Shown here: positions 7,125-15,714 of the stretch, in pieces
How positions within the stretch are numbered: the stretch's first letter is position 1
Layout: each line of letters opens with the position of its first letter
Origin: Saprospiraceae bacterium
GTDB lineage: Bacteria; Bacteroidota; Bacteroidia; Chitinophagales; Saprospiraceae
Reading direction: 5' to 3'
Length of the DNA stretch: 32,855 nt
NCBI GenBank assembly: GCA_028284395.1
Contig: JANQRV010000229.1
Span: 1-32,855, forward strand
Position numbers and translations under genes: made by a program
Notes under the pieces: generated by a model
Told to the model about the DNA's origin: nothing
Seen by the model: only the letters and a program-made list of their open reading frames with translations
Database searches by the model: none

Positions 7125-8087
7125 CTAATACTTTATGAACTGAGAGATAACTCTCAGACCTTCATCACCTTGCAGGACTAGCAAATAGGTTCCAGCAGGA
7201 AGATGATCGATGGAGAGTTGCTCATTGGGATTCTCCCATTGCAGCCATGGCTGTCCCGTCATGTTGCGAACGAATAGTTTGTGGGATGGAGTCAGCCAAT
7301 TCCCCCGCAGTTCAATCCGTTCGGTTGCCGGATTGGGGAAAACGATCGTGGCCCCAAAGGGTGAGGATGCCGTTGAAACAGCCGACACAATTTCCGGGTC
7401 ACAACTTCCGCCCTCAGGGCTGAAAGTAGTTGTGCCATCAACGTAGCATTGAAATCGATATTCCGTTACGTCCAGCACTCCCGTAAACAGGTCGTATCGG
7501 GGTAAAATAAAATAGCCGTCTGCCTCGCCCTCGGTCGGCCCCTCATCACCATCGAGTCGTTTGACCATTCCCAGTTTTTCGACCAGCAAATACCTGCTGC
7601 CCAAAGGCGGACCAGGGCTGGCCTGAATTGGTGTCACGATTTGGTATTTCAACCGTTCCTGGTCGATGACGAGCGTACCAACGGAGTCAATTCGATAGAT
7701 TATACGGGCAGATTCATCCGGAGGGAAGACAAAACTGGAATAGGTAGACAAGGTGTCTCCCACTTGCTTCGTAAAATCATAAATCTTATAAAAGGTATTG
7801 GCGTCAACATAGAAAAATACCCGCTCACCTTCTTCGTAGACGTACTGCCGATACGAGGACCTTTGTGTCGCCGTATCTCCGTGATAGGTCCAGGTCGACC
7901 TGGTTTCTAGGACCTTACAAGCACGGTCGGCAATTGTAGTATCTCCATCAACCCTCAATATCTCATAACCATCATAGCCCGGAAAACCACTGATCTTGTA
8001 AACCCACTTTTGGCCCGGGTTAAACCAGGATTGCGCATGACTCACCTGGAAGCAAAGAATAAGAAAAAGGAACGATCGGACGAACAT
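7125..8087 (-). CDS. T9SS-secreted protein of unknown function
   Basis: A 320-aa protein with signal peptide MFVRSFLFLILCFQVSHAQ and a C-terminal T9SS type-A sorting domain from about residue 249 (VFPNPATERIEL, then HLPAGTYLLVLQ and a short basic-hydrophobic end). It should cross the outer membrane through the type IX system and lose the sorting domain. The middle part begins with a short motif, WFNPGQKWVYK, that recurs in secreted Bacteroidota proteins, followed by beta-rich sequence with several Tyr and Asp. I recognise no enzyme motif in it. It lies 118 bp after the ceramidase-like pair on the same strand and could be read through from them, but there is enough space for its own promoter. 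Confidence 0.82.
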   Translation of the reverse strand: MFVRSFLFLILCFQVSHAQSWFNPGQKWVYKISGFPGYDGYEILRVDGDTTIADRACKVLETRSTWTYHGDTATQRSSYRQYVYEEGERVFFYVDANTFYKIYDFTKQVGDTLSTYSSFVFPPDESARIIYRIDSVGTLVIDQERLKYQIVTPIQASPGPPLGSRYLLVEKLGMVKRLDGDEGPTEGEADGYFILPRYDLFTGVLDVTEYRFQCYVDGTTTFSPEGGSCDPEIVSAVSTASSPFGATIVFPNPATERIELRGNWLTPSHKLFVRNMTGQPWLQWENPNEQLSIDHLPAGTYLLVLQGDEGLRVISQFIKY

Positions 8088-8205
8088 TATTGAAGGAATT
8101 AATGATTAACTAGTAGTACTAATGTCCTTATAAGTTACGCCGATTTAGCAATTGAAGCCGGTTCTAGCTGATCAATCTTTGCAAGGTGCCAGACCGAAGC
8201 AAAAC

Positions 8206-9657
8206 TTACTCCTCGATCTTTTTTTCCACCAATTTAATCACCCCCTCCACCATCTCGTCTTCTACTTCCGGTGCCCATCCAACCGGTGAAGCGTATTGGA
8301 TTTGCAGAGTCTGCGCCTGGTACGCATTCAGCCGAACCAATTCCCGGGTCGGTATGTATAAATTGTGTTCTCCCATGTAGCCGAACAGCATTAATGGCAT
8401 TTCCCTGCGGAAGCGGTCCTTGATCCGGGCGCCGATGGGTGCGCAGATCTCCCCTTGCATTGCAACAATGGGCATGGGACCAATCTGAGCAACAATAACT
8501 TCATTGTAAACACAGGGATAGTGCTTATTAAGGCTGTAGTCGTATCGTTTCAAAAATTGCTGATCCTCTTTATGGATCAGATAAGTATCATCCGTACAGA
8601 CCATATCGGTAGTTTGAGTCGGAAAAGGAATCTTTTGCTCGTAATACCGCAGCAACATCCGGACCCAGTTCGTACCCCGATGATCGTGCGGATATTCCAC
8701 AAAACCCACGTCTGGCGGAAAGTCTTTACTGAGCTTGATCGCTTCCGCTTTCGAAATGGGAGGAGCCAGTGGCAAGGACAAAACCTCCATCGAGCTGGAA
8801 AGAGGCCCGGTCACATTGTAGTTCAGGTTATCTCTGTAGATGTCGACCACTGCTTCTGCTAATTCCATACCGGTCTTTCGCGCCCGCTTCTCCATAAGAT
8901 TCTCCAAGGAGTCCAGACTTATTTTCATCGCTGCCATCATTTCATTCCGATATTCGGCAGAACGATCTACGAATTGGTTGCCGCCGGCCGCATCCGAATA
9001 CATCGCTTGTACACCGGGAAAGCGCGCTTCAATCTCATCCATGGCATAACCAGGATGTCCCGCCTCCACTTTATTGTAGGCAGCCTGCATGGGGTGTGTT
9101 CCGTGATTAAACAATAAGGCCAGGGGTTTTTCATCTTTCATGACCGCCAATAATTGAATCTCATAATCAACCGGAGCATTGCCTACACTCATCAGAAAGT
9201 ACCCCATCCCGGAACCAAACTTCAAGGTCACCCCCTCCTGCTCATCAGCGATCGCTTTCCGAACCAAATCAAACATCGTATCGCCTAACCATTTTCCGTA
9301 TTTGAAGTTGTTGCGGTTAATCTGGATCGGCGCACTGTGATTGTGGGTGGCCAGCGGGATCACGTATTTTTGGTCGATTCCCAATTCTGTTTTCAATCGA
9401 TGGCGCAAAACGGCCGTACCAACATCGAGGCAATTCAAATCGTAGGTAATGAAGATCAAGCGTTGAACGCCATCGAAAAGAGTCAGTACGCGGGCGTAAA
9501 TATCTTCTTTGACCCCTTCCGACATTCGTCCATTGACCATCACCAGAGAGGTGTCATTCGTGATCTTTGCTTTTGCTACTCCCGCATACATTTTGTTTTG
9601 TGCCTGAACTTGTAGTCCAATAAGGAAACCGAACAAAAGAGTGAATAGAGGTTTCAT
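8206..9657 (-). CDS. Neutral-ceramidase-like protein (first family domain), second gene of pair
   Basis: A 483-aa exported protein (signal peptide MKPLFTLLFGFLIGLQVQAQ) resembling the N-terminal domain of neutral/alkaline non-lysosomal ceramidases. Family features visible are MYAGVAKAKIT at the mature start, the zinc-site pair ATHNHSAP (His105, His107), a third His in NHGTHPMQ (His188) and a Gly-Glu segment AMQGEICAPIG. A Tyr-rich stretch, GYMGEHNLYIPTREL, lies near the end. The segment where true ceramidases have GDVSPN with the nucleophilic Ser reads SDAAGGNQ (221-228), so the Ser is absent and ceramide hydrolysis is doubtful. A zinc hydrolase acting on another amide or ester is the safer call. 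It starts 16 bp after the homologous upstream gene, so the two likely form an operon. Length is shorter than full ceramidases (about 650 aa), lacking the C-terminal domain. Confidence 0.8.
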   Translation of the reverse strand: MKPLFTLLFGFLIGLQVQAQNKMYAGVAKAKITNDTSLVMVNGRMSEGVKEDIYARVLTLFDGVQRLIFITYDLNCLDVGTAVLRHRLKTELGIDQKYVIPLATHNHSAPIQINRNNFKYGKWLGDTMFDLVRKAIADEQEGVTLKFGSGMGYFLMSVGNAPVDYEIQLLAVMKDEKPLALLFNHGTHPMQAAYNKVEAGHPGYAMDEIEARFPGVQAMYSDAAGGNQFVDRSAEYRNEMMAAMKISLDSLENLMEKRARKTGMELAEAVVDIYRDNLNYNVTGPLSSSMEVLSLPLAPPISKAEAIKLSKDFPPDVGFVEYPHDHRGTNWVRMLLRYYEQKIPFPTQTTDMVCTDDTYLIHKEDQQFLKRYDYSLNKHYPCVYNEVIVAQIGPMPIVAMQGEICAPIGARIKDRFRREMPLMLFGYMGEHNLYIPTRELVRLNAYQAQTLQIQYASPVGWAPEVEDEMVEGVIKLVEKKIEE

Positions 9658-9673
9658 AGCTATGAAGGTTGAA

Positions 9674-10951
9674 TCATGGTGAAATCTTACCCGCCATATA
9701 CAGTAGGTTGATCAGCGCTCGATTCACCAATCTTTCTCCGGCTCCAACTTCTACCTGTGTCCTTGCTGCAGCACCGTAACCTCCCTCAGTGGTGGCTTGA
9801 ATGGTGGGAAAATAAGCCAATGCATCGTTCGTGTAACCCACAAAAAAAGTATGCTTAATGGGACTCCTGGACTTCAGTGAAAGTCCATGTTCCACAAAAA
9901 ATTCACCGGGAAAGGTAGCGATGGCGATCTCTTTGCCGACCAGAACGGAATTGACTTCGGCTTGAAATGCAACTTTCTCCCGGTTGATGTCTTTGCGATC
10001 CGCCAAAGGTATGTGCTCTTTGCGGGTAAAAATCTCCGGCTGGTCATCAAAGTCGGTAATCCGTTCTGCCACTCTGACAACCTCCTCTCCAATAACGGTC
10101 CCGAGGCGCTCGACTTGCTCGAATGCCCCCTGATCAATGGGTTGCTTGTCTTCGAAAGGGTTAATATCCCCCTGGGCTCCCGGCAGAAACATAATCTGCC
10201 CGCCGATGTTTTCCCGAACGTGGTTGGCCAAGGCACCTGGATAATCGGCCGAGTATTGTAAATTATCGGGCCCCAGGACTACCGGATGACATGCGAAGTT
10301 GACCAACGTTGCAATCGGCCCTTGTTCTCCCTGAACGCTGATTACTCCTAATTCGTAGTCAAGCGGAGCCGTCGGTAGGCGCTCTTCATTTCTCCACATC
10401 ATAAACACTTCTCCATTAGCTTTTACGACCCTGCGATTGAACCCTTCCCGAACCTCTCCCTTACCGGCACCGATCCGTGCCGGTTGCAGATTATCCAACG
10501 CTGCAACAATGGCATCGGCAATCTTTTTTTCCACGTGTTTGATCCAAGGATCCCCCTCACTTGGAAAGTTATCGTAATTCGTTGGAGTCGAATGCGAATG
10601 GGAAGCAATCAATAACAGGTTGTCCAGGTTGGTTCCTTCCGGTAATGCAGCCAGTACCCGTGCCGTATTACGGGCATAGAATGCACCCAGGTCGAGGGTG
10701 ACGATCGCCAGTTTTATTCGCCCGTCGGATAACGCTAGAACTCTTGCGTATAATGAATCATGGACGCCGGTCGACACATTGGTCCCTCTCGCACCATATC
10801 CATACATGGTGCTTCCCTTGGGGCCGGTAATTTCCACCTTGGCGGTTCCGGCTTTCAATTGAGCAGTTAAAGTGACCGGAATTGCCAGTGAGCAAATGAA
10901 CAAAAATAGGGTTGCGGCAAATTGATGGGGTTGTGAATGAGCCCTGGCCAT
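9674..10951 (-). CDS. Neutral-ceramidase-like protein, first gene of pair
   Basis: A paralogue of the downstream gene. I chose the ATG at 10951 because it opens a proper signal peptide (MARAHSQPHQFAATLFLFIC to VTLTAQ), giving 425 aa. An upstream in-frame ATG at 11020 would put 23 polar residues before it. Ceramidase-family features are LKAGTAKVEITGPKG, GYGARGTNVSTGVHDSLYAR, ASHSHSTP (His118, His120), ACHPVVLG (His222), FPGEFFVEHG and GYTNDALAYFPT. The catalytic-Ser box GDVSPN is replaced by GDINPF (261-266), so Asn264 stands where the nucleophile would be. Zinc ligands are kept. It is therefore predicted to be an exported zinc hydrolase of unknown substrate, not a proven ceramidase. Confidence 0.82.
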   Translation of the reverse strand: MARAHSQPHQFAATLFLFICSLAIPVTLTAQLKAGTAKVEITGPKGSTMYGYGARGTNVSTGVHDSLYARVLALSDGRIKLAIVTLDLGAFYARNTARVLAALPEGTNLDNLLLIASHSHSTPTNYDNFPSEGDPWIKHVEKKIADAIVAALDNLQPARIGAGKGEVREGFNRRVVKANGEVFMMWRNEERLPTAPLDYELGVISVQGEQGPIATLVNFACHPVVLGPDNLQYSADYPGALANHVRENIGGQIMFLPGAQGDINPFEDKQPIDQGAFEQVERLGTVIGEEVVRVAERITDFDDQPEIFTRKEHIPLADRKDINREKVAFQAEVNSVLVGKEIAIATFPGEFFVEHGLSLKSRSPIKHTFFVGYTNDALAYFPTIQATTEGGYGAAARTQVEVGAGERLVNRALINLLYMAGKISP

Positions 10952-11064
10952 GATGTAAAAATTCAAGTTGGTTAATTCGTTTTTCTGCTTGACGCTATTC
11001 AAAAATAGCTTTTTTTCCATGAAGTTGTTCGTTTAGCAAAATAACGAATTCCAAAAAAGCCAAC

Positions 11065-11084
11065 TTCCATTCCAAAAAATGGAA
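11065..11084. promoter_or_regulatory. Inverted repeat in the divergent promoter region
   Basis: TTCCATT (11065-11071) and AATGGAA (11078-11084) form a perfect 7-bp inverted repeat with a six-base spacer. It lies between the divergent ceramidase-like operon and the G8-type T9SS gene, a position suited to an operator acting on either promoter. No regulator gene is adjacent. Confidence 0.35.
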
Positions 11085-11175
11085 AAGTAAACCCAAAAAT
11101 CGAAACAACCGGCAGACTGGAACAATTGAGGCTATTTTTACACCATCGATTCAGCAATGCTCAAATTCAGTTGTC

Positions 11176-12381
11176 ATGAAAAACTTTGTACTACTCACTT
11201 TCTTCTTCTCCATCTCTTTCTTTATGCAGGCTGCCGTCGTTCAAACGGTTCAAAACGGATCATGGAACGATGCCAATACGTGGAATACGAAAGCCATTCC
11301 CACCGCAGGAGATGAAATTGCCATCCGTCATGAGGTAACTGTCGAGGAAGATTTGACACTGAACAATATCATCGTCGTCCTGGAAGAGAAGGGGGCGTTG
11401 ACCGTGAATGGGAAATGTGAATTGAGAGGGCTAAGTGCATTGAAGATCGATGAGGAAAGTGTGGTATCATGTTCGTCCTTCAAAACCCATACCAGCGGAG
11501 GAATCGTGGAAATTAACGGAATGTTGGACTGTTCTAATGGAGAATTGTATTTCGGCGGCATCTGCTCCATCCTAGTACACGGTCAGTTGAATGGAGGTTC
11601 GCTGAAGCACCGGGGAAATGCAGAATTGATCATCGAGGGCGGTTTTGCCAATGTGCAAGAAAACGTAAGCATTCTCGGCAATACGGAAGTTTTCTTGCGC
11701 CATGCGGAGTGGCTCATCGGGGGAGATTTTCAACTTAAGTCGGCCAAAGATATTTACATTATTGAGTCCGATATCACGGTCGCCGGTTCCTTCCTTGGTA
11801 ACAGCGAATGGAGCATTCATCTTCAAGGAGGTCGATTTACCGTGGAAAAAACACTACACCTTTCCAACCAACAACAATTCAATGTTTCCGGGCGAGCTGA
11901 GATCGTAGCCGATCACATTAAATTAACCAACAATACATCAATCAATGGCGTAGACGAGGGAGGTATGCTAAAATGTAATTCCGCTGAAGTAAGCGATGCT
12001 GCAGCCATCCAATGCGCAAACGGTACGGAAAAATACAATGTGGCAAATTATAAAGACATTCCCGGCAACCTGGATCTCCGTGGTGGTGAGGAAGTTGGCT
12101 CCGCACTGGACTGGAAAAATCAATTCCCCAGTTTGCTGACAGATGCACCGAAGGTGACTGTATTCCCAAACCCTACTACCGAGCGAATTACCATTGAGGG
12201 CTTCAACTTGGCGAATAAGCCGGAGGTTTATATTACTAACGGTTCCGGACAGATGGAGAACATCGCCGTTGATCAGGAAAGCATCCGCATTAACATGAAA
12301 GAAAAGTATGCCCCGGGACTATACACGGTAGTCATCAGAGAAAACGAAGAAACTCAAAGTATTCAGGTGGTTTTGCAGTAG
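11176..12381 (+). CDS. T9SS-secreted protein with G8-like / beta-helix region
   Basis: A 401-aa protein. Residues 1-19 are a signal peptide (MKNFVLLTFFFSISFFMQA). Residues ~22-75 (NGSWNDANTWNTKAIPTAGD, then strands ending GALTVNG) match the pattern of G8-type domains: paired Trp, a Pro-containing turn, Gly-Asp, then beta strands. Residues ~75-290 are a run of short strands with regular Ile/Val/Leu spacing (GQLNGG, GNTEVFLRHAEW, GNSEWSIHLQGG), suggesting a right-handed beta-helix. Residues ~325-401 are a T9SS type-A sorting domain (VFPNPTTERITI, APGLYTVVIRE). G8 and beta-helix proteins usually bind or cleave polysaccharides; no catalytic site is visible here. It is convergent with the 117-aa gene, only 8 bp apart. 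Confidence 0.83.
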   Translation: MKNFVLLTFFFSISFFMQAAVVQTVQNGSWNDANTWNTKAIPTAGDEIAIRHEVTVEEDLTLNNIIVVLEEKGALTVNGKCELRGLSALKIDEESVVSCSSFKTHTSGGIVEINGMLDCSNGELYFGGICSILVHGQLNGGSLKHRGNAELIIEGGFANVQENVSILGNTEVFLRHAEWLIGGDFQLKSAKDIYIIESDITVAGSFLGNSEWSIHLQGGRFTVEKTLHLSNQQQFNVSGRAEIVADHIKLTNNTSINGVDEGGMLKCNSAEVSDAAAIQCANGTEKYNVANYKDIPGNLDLRGGEEVGSALDWKNQFPSLLTDAPKVTVFPNPTTERITIEGFNLANKPEVYITNGSGQMENIAVDQESIRINMKEKYAPGLYTVVIRENEETQSIQVVLQ

Positions 12382-12389
12382 GCAGTCGA

Positions 12390-12743
12390 TTACTGATCTA
12401 CCCGGGTAAGGGTAAACTTACCTTCTCCAAGGCCCTCGCCAATCCAAGTTACGACAATCTTATCGCCCTCCAGCTTACCTTTGTGATTCATTTTATACTC
12501 GGCCATGTAATAAGTGTATTCAAACTCATTGCCGGTAATCTTACCCCCACTGAAGTCCAGATCTCCAAACTCGCTGGAAAAAGTGCCGGAAAGCGCTTCT
12601 CCATCAACTTTGTAATCTACTGTAAAACTGAAAGGTCCGTTGTCCGTATCGATCGTTGTTTTCCATTTGCCGGCTACTCCTGAATTGAGACTGGCCGTTG
12701 ATCCAATAAGGAAAATAATTGAGGTTAAAAAGAGTTTAGTCAT
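12390..12743 (-). CDS. Small exported lipocalin-like beta-barrel protein
   Basis: A 117-aa protein with signal peptide MTKLFLTSIIFLIGSTAS. The mature part is an up-and-down beta pattern: GKWKTTIDTDNGPFSFTVDY, then LSGTFSSEFGDLDFSGGKIT, then GKLEGDKIVVTW. The GxW start and repeated xGxLxGxxI strands resemble small calycin-type hypothetical proteins common in Bacteroidota, sometimes fused to glycoside-hydrolase-like DUF1080. A ligand-binding role is possible but not shown. The start ATG at 12743 is well supported by the signal peptide. Its 3' end abuts the convergent T9SS gene with 8 bp between stop codons. Confidence 0.75.
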   Translation of the reverse strand: MTKLFLTSIIFLIGSTASLNSGVAGKWKTTIDTDNGPFSFTVDYKVDGEALSGTFSSEFGDLDFSGGKITGNEFEYTYYMAEYKMNHKGKLEGDKIVVTWIGEGLGEGKFTLTRVDQ

Positions 12744-12981
12744 GATAAGCCGTATTAAATGTTTACTAGCAATTTACTAAAAAAACAGCAATTTTATTGA
12801 TAGAAGGCCGCATGGTGCTGCAACCGCATTGAGCCAACAGACACAACAATGATTGCCATTCCATGTTCATTCCCAGGACAATTTTACGGTGATATTTAGG
12901 GAGATGGTTCAAAAACTGATGGTCGTAATGCTGGAGTTTCCGAAACTAGTTTTGTATATTCTTGTAATAAAACGCGATCAA

Positions 12982-14103
12982 ATGAGCAAGACCTATCTGC
13001 CCGTACTATTAGCTCTTCTGTTTCTTACAGACTCTTGTAGCCCAAGCCCACGCCTTGGAAGCGGCGCCCCTAAATCTGAAAAACCTTTCAACATTATTCT
13101 ACTGATTGGCGATGGCATGGGGCTGGCTCAAATATCCACCAGTTTCTTATACAACACAAAAACCAGCAACTTTACCCGCTTTAAACACATCGGCCTGCAA
13201 CAGACCATACCTACGAGTCATAAAGTGACCGACTCTGCTGCTGCGGCTACTGCTTTTTCTGCCGGCGTCAAAACCTATAACGGAGCAATTGGCGTTGATC
13301 CGGATACTGTACCGGTTCCCACCATCCTCGAAATGGTGGCGGAGAAGGGATGGAAAACCGGTGTGGTTGCGACCTCTTCCATCGTCCATGCCACGCCCGC
13401 ATCTTTTTATGCACATACGGCACTGCGCCAGAATTATGAAGAAATCGCCCGCCAACTCGTTTATGCTCCCGTCGATTTCTTTGCTGGTGGCGGACTACAA
13501 TTCTTTAACCGTCGACAGGACGGCATCAACTATCTCGACACGCTTGCAAAAAGAGGTTGGGTAATCAATACGGATAAATTAAAATTAAGAAGTCCACTGG
13601 ACGGCAAGAAGTACGGTTTTTTGTTGGCACCGGACGGTATGCCTAAAATGCAGCAAGGCCGGGGAACATTTCTTCCCAAAGCAACTGAAATGGCACTGGA
13701 TCAACTGGCCAATGACCGAGGAGGATTCTTCCTAATGGTAGAAGGATCGCAAATCGACTGGGGAGGTCATGCCAATGATGCCAGATACATTATCGAAGAA
13801 ACTCTAGACTTTGATAACGTCATCGGAGAAGCACTTGATTTTGCGGAAAGGGACGGCAATACCTTGGTGATCGTAACCGCCGATCATGAAACGGGAGGGT
13901 TCTCGCTCTCCGCTTCCACCGTATTTGGTCAAGCGGATTATGGAAAAATAACGCCTTCTTTTTCAACCGGCAATCATTCGGCTACGCTCATCCCGGTGTT
14001 TGCATATGGTCCGGGAGCGGAACTTTTCCAGGGCATTTATGAAAACAATGAGATTTTCGACAAAATGGTTGAAGCCCTGGAGATGAACGTTGTCAATTTT
14101 TGA
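12982..14103 (+). CDS. Alkaline phosphatase, lipoprotein form
   Basis: A 373-aa PhoA-superfamily phosphomonoesterase. The ATG at 12982 is chosen because it opens a lipoprotein signal (MSKTYLPVLLALLFLTDSCS, Cys19); a longer frame begins with a TTG at 12853 and has no signal. All metal and catalytic positions appear present. These are LLIGDGMG (Asp44), the nucleophile Ser85 in VTDSAAAATAFSAG, VEGSQIDWGGHANDA (Glu254, Asp259, His263), TADHETGG (Asp301, His302) and GNHSATLIPVFAYGPGA (His332). At this length it lacks the large insertions of E. coli PhoA and matches compact monomeric types. The role is release of phosphate from organic phosphate esters at the cell envelope. No PHO-box or phosphate transport gene is nearby. 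Confidence 0.93.
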   Translation: MSKTYLPVLLALLFLTDSCSPSPRLGSGAPKSEKPFNIILLIGDGMGLAQISTSFLYNTKTSNFTRFKHIGLQQTIPTSHKVTDSAAAATAFSAGVKTYNGAIGVDPDTVPVPTILEMVAEKGWKTGVVATSSIVHATPASFYAHTALRQNYEEIARQLVYAPVDFFAGGGLQFFNRRQDGINYLDTLAKRGWVINTDKLKLRSPLDGKKYGFLLAPDGMPKMQQGRGTFLPKATEMALDQLANDRGGFFLMVEGSQIDWGGHANDARYIIEETLDFDNVIGEALDFAERDGNTLVIVTADHETGGFSLSASTVFGQADYGKITPSFSTGNHSATLIPVFAYGPGAELFQGIYENNEIFDKMVEALEMNVVNF

Positions 14104-14280
14104 AAATCATTCCTGCTGCATTAGATCGTAAAAGTCCTTGATTGGCATTTTTCTTCTTGTTCCAGCGTGGCCAAGCACGAGGAGAACTACCGGCAGCAAA
14201 GACTTTTTTAAGGATTGTAGAGATTTGATCTTGATAAAATGCTATTTTCAGCCCACTTTAATGCGATCTTATAGAACATC

Positions 14281-15699
14281 ATGACACAAACACAAGTGGT
14301 TCAATTACTCACCCAATTAGACACTTTCGACTTACAGGGCCTAAGAAAGTATTTAAAGTCCCCTTTTTTTAACCACCGAACCGATGTCGTTGATCTATTT
14401 GAATTCATTGTCTTTGCGCTGCACAAGCAGCCCAAAATTCTAACCAGGGAACAAGCATGGGAAAACACTTATCCGGGAACGGAATTTGATGATCAGCAAT
14501 TGCGACTGGTCACTAGCTACCTGCATCGTCTCGTTGAAGATTTCTTAGCACAAGCGCAGCATCAAGCGTCAGAATATGCACGAAAACTGAATCGCGTAAA
14601 AGCTTATCATGAATTAAATTTGGATAAGCCTTACCAAAGATCTTTGAAAAAGGCATGGACGACTTTAGAAACACAACCGTTTCGCAATGATCAATACCTG
14701 AAAGATCGCTTTGAGACCCTGCTTGAGAATTATCGGTACATCAGCAGCCGCAAAAGGTCGCAGGAGGCGAACACAACGCTGCAAAAGAGCATCGATGCCT
14801 TTGATCAATACTTCATTGCCACGAAATTAAAGCACGCCTGTTTAGTGTTGTCCAATCAACAGATCTTCAAAGACGATTACCACATCCATTTTTTAGAAGA
14901 AGCCATTCAACATATTGCCGATCATCCAAAGCTGTTGCAACAGCCAGCCATCAGCATTTATTACTATTGCTTCCTTACCATCACTTCGCAGGAAGACGAA
15001 AGGCACTTTGAGCAATTGCGAGAACAGATCGACCTCCACGCCCACCGCTTCAGTGCCAGCGAGATTCGCGATCTCTATCTCATGCTACTCAATTATTGTA
15101 CGCGCCGCATGAACAAGGGAAGCATTAAATACGCCAGAATGTCATTCGACCTCTATCGGGCCGGCGTTGAAGAGCGGTATCTGTTTGAAAACAATTTACT
15201 CTCAGCCGCTTCATTTAGTAATATTGTCTTCATTGCCATTACTTTGAAGGAGTTCAAATGGGCATTCCATTTCATCCAGGATTTCAGACAATTTCTGCCG
15301 GCAAAAGATCGGAACAACACCTATTTCCTGACGCTAGCCTCACTGAAATACCATCAGCGAGACTTCGATCAAGCCAGAGACTTGTTGAATAACTTCCATT
15401 CCAAAGACCCTCTATTCATCCTTAAAGTCAGGACATTGCAAACCCGAATATATTATGAGCTCAATGAAGTGGAACTACTAGAATCCCACTTATCGAGCAT
15501 GAATACTTTTTTGCGAAGAAAAGAGGTGGCAGCCCATCTAAAAATACCTTATCAGGAATTCATTAAGTTGACCCGTAAATTGGTCCGATTATCGCGCTAC
15601 GATAGCAAACAAAAGCAAAGCCTCAGATTGGAGATCGACCAAATGCGGGTCCGGAGCCTGAAATCCTGGTTGTTGAGTCAGTTGGACAAAATCGCATAA
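14281..15699 (+). CDS. Cytoplasmic all-helical protein of unknown function
   Basis: A 472-aa protein with no signal peptide or membrane segment. Composition is high in Leu, Gln, Lys, Arg and aromatic residues, with helix pairs about 35-40 residues apart (for example KEFKWAFHFIQDFRQFLPA, then LASLKYHQRDFDQARDLLNN). This suggests TPR-like or other alpha-solenoid repeats from about residue 180 onward. The N-terminus (LDTFDLQGLRKYLKSPFFNH) has the feel of a conserved module, and similar large helical proteins of unknown role are frequent in Saprospiria. A scaffold or protein-interaction role is inferred only from the fold. It follows the phosphatase by 177 bp on the same strand and is convergent with the next lipoprotein gene (15 bp). 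No promoter match is convincing. Confidence 0.7.
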   Translation: MTQTQVVQLLTQLDTFDLQGLRKYLKSPFFNHRTDVVDLFEFIVFALHKQPKILTREQAWENTYPGTEFDDQQLRLVTSYLHRLVEDFLAQAQHQASEYARKLNRVKAYHELNLDKPYQRSLKKAWTTLETQPFRNDQYLKDRFETLLENYRYISSRKRSQEANTTLQKSIDAFDQYFIATKLKHACLVLSNQQIFKDDYHIHFLEEAIQHIADHPKLLQQPAISIYYYCFLTITSQEDERHFEQLREQIDLHAHRFSASEIRDLYLMLLNYCTRRMNKGSIKYARMSFDLYRAGVEERYLFENNLLSAASFSNIVFIAITLKEFKWAFHFIQDFRQFLPAKDRNNTYFLTLASLKYHQRDFDQARDLLNNFHSKDPLFILKVRTLQTRIYYELNEVELLESHLSSMNTFLRRKEVAAHLKIPYQEFIKLTRKLVRLSRYDSKQKQSLRLEIDQMRVRSLKSWLLSQLDKIA

Positions 15700-15714
15700 G
15701 TCGGATCTGTTTGT

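Noticed and set aside
12853..12981. Longer start (TTG) for alkaline phosphatase
   Set aside because: Adds 43 residues before a textbook lipoprotein signal peptide.
14104..14280. Promoter for the helical protein gene
   Set aside because: TTTG and TATTTTCA occur but only 15 bp apart; not close enough to the consensus spacing to call.
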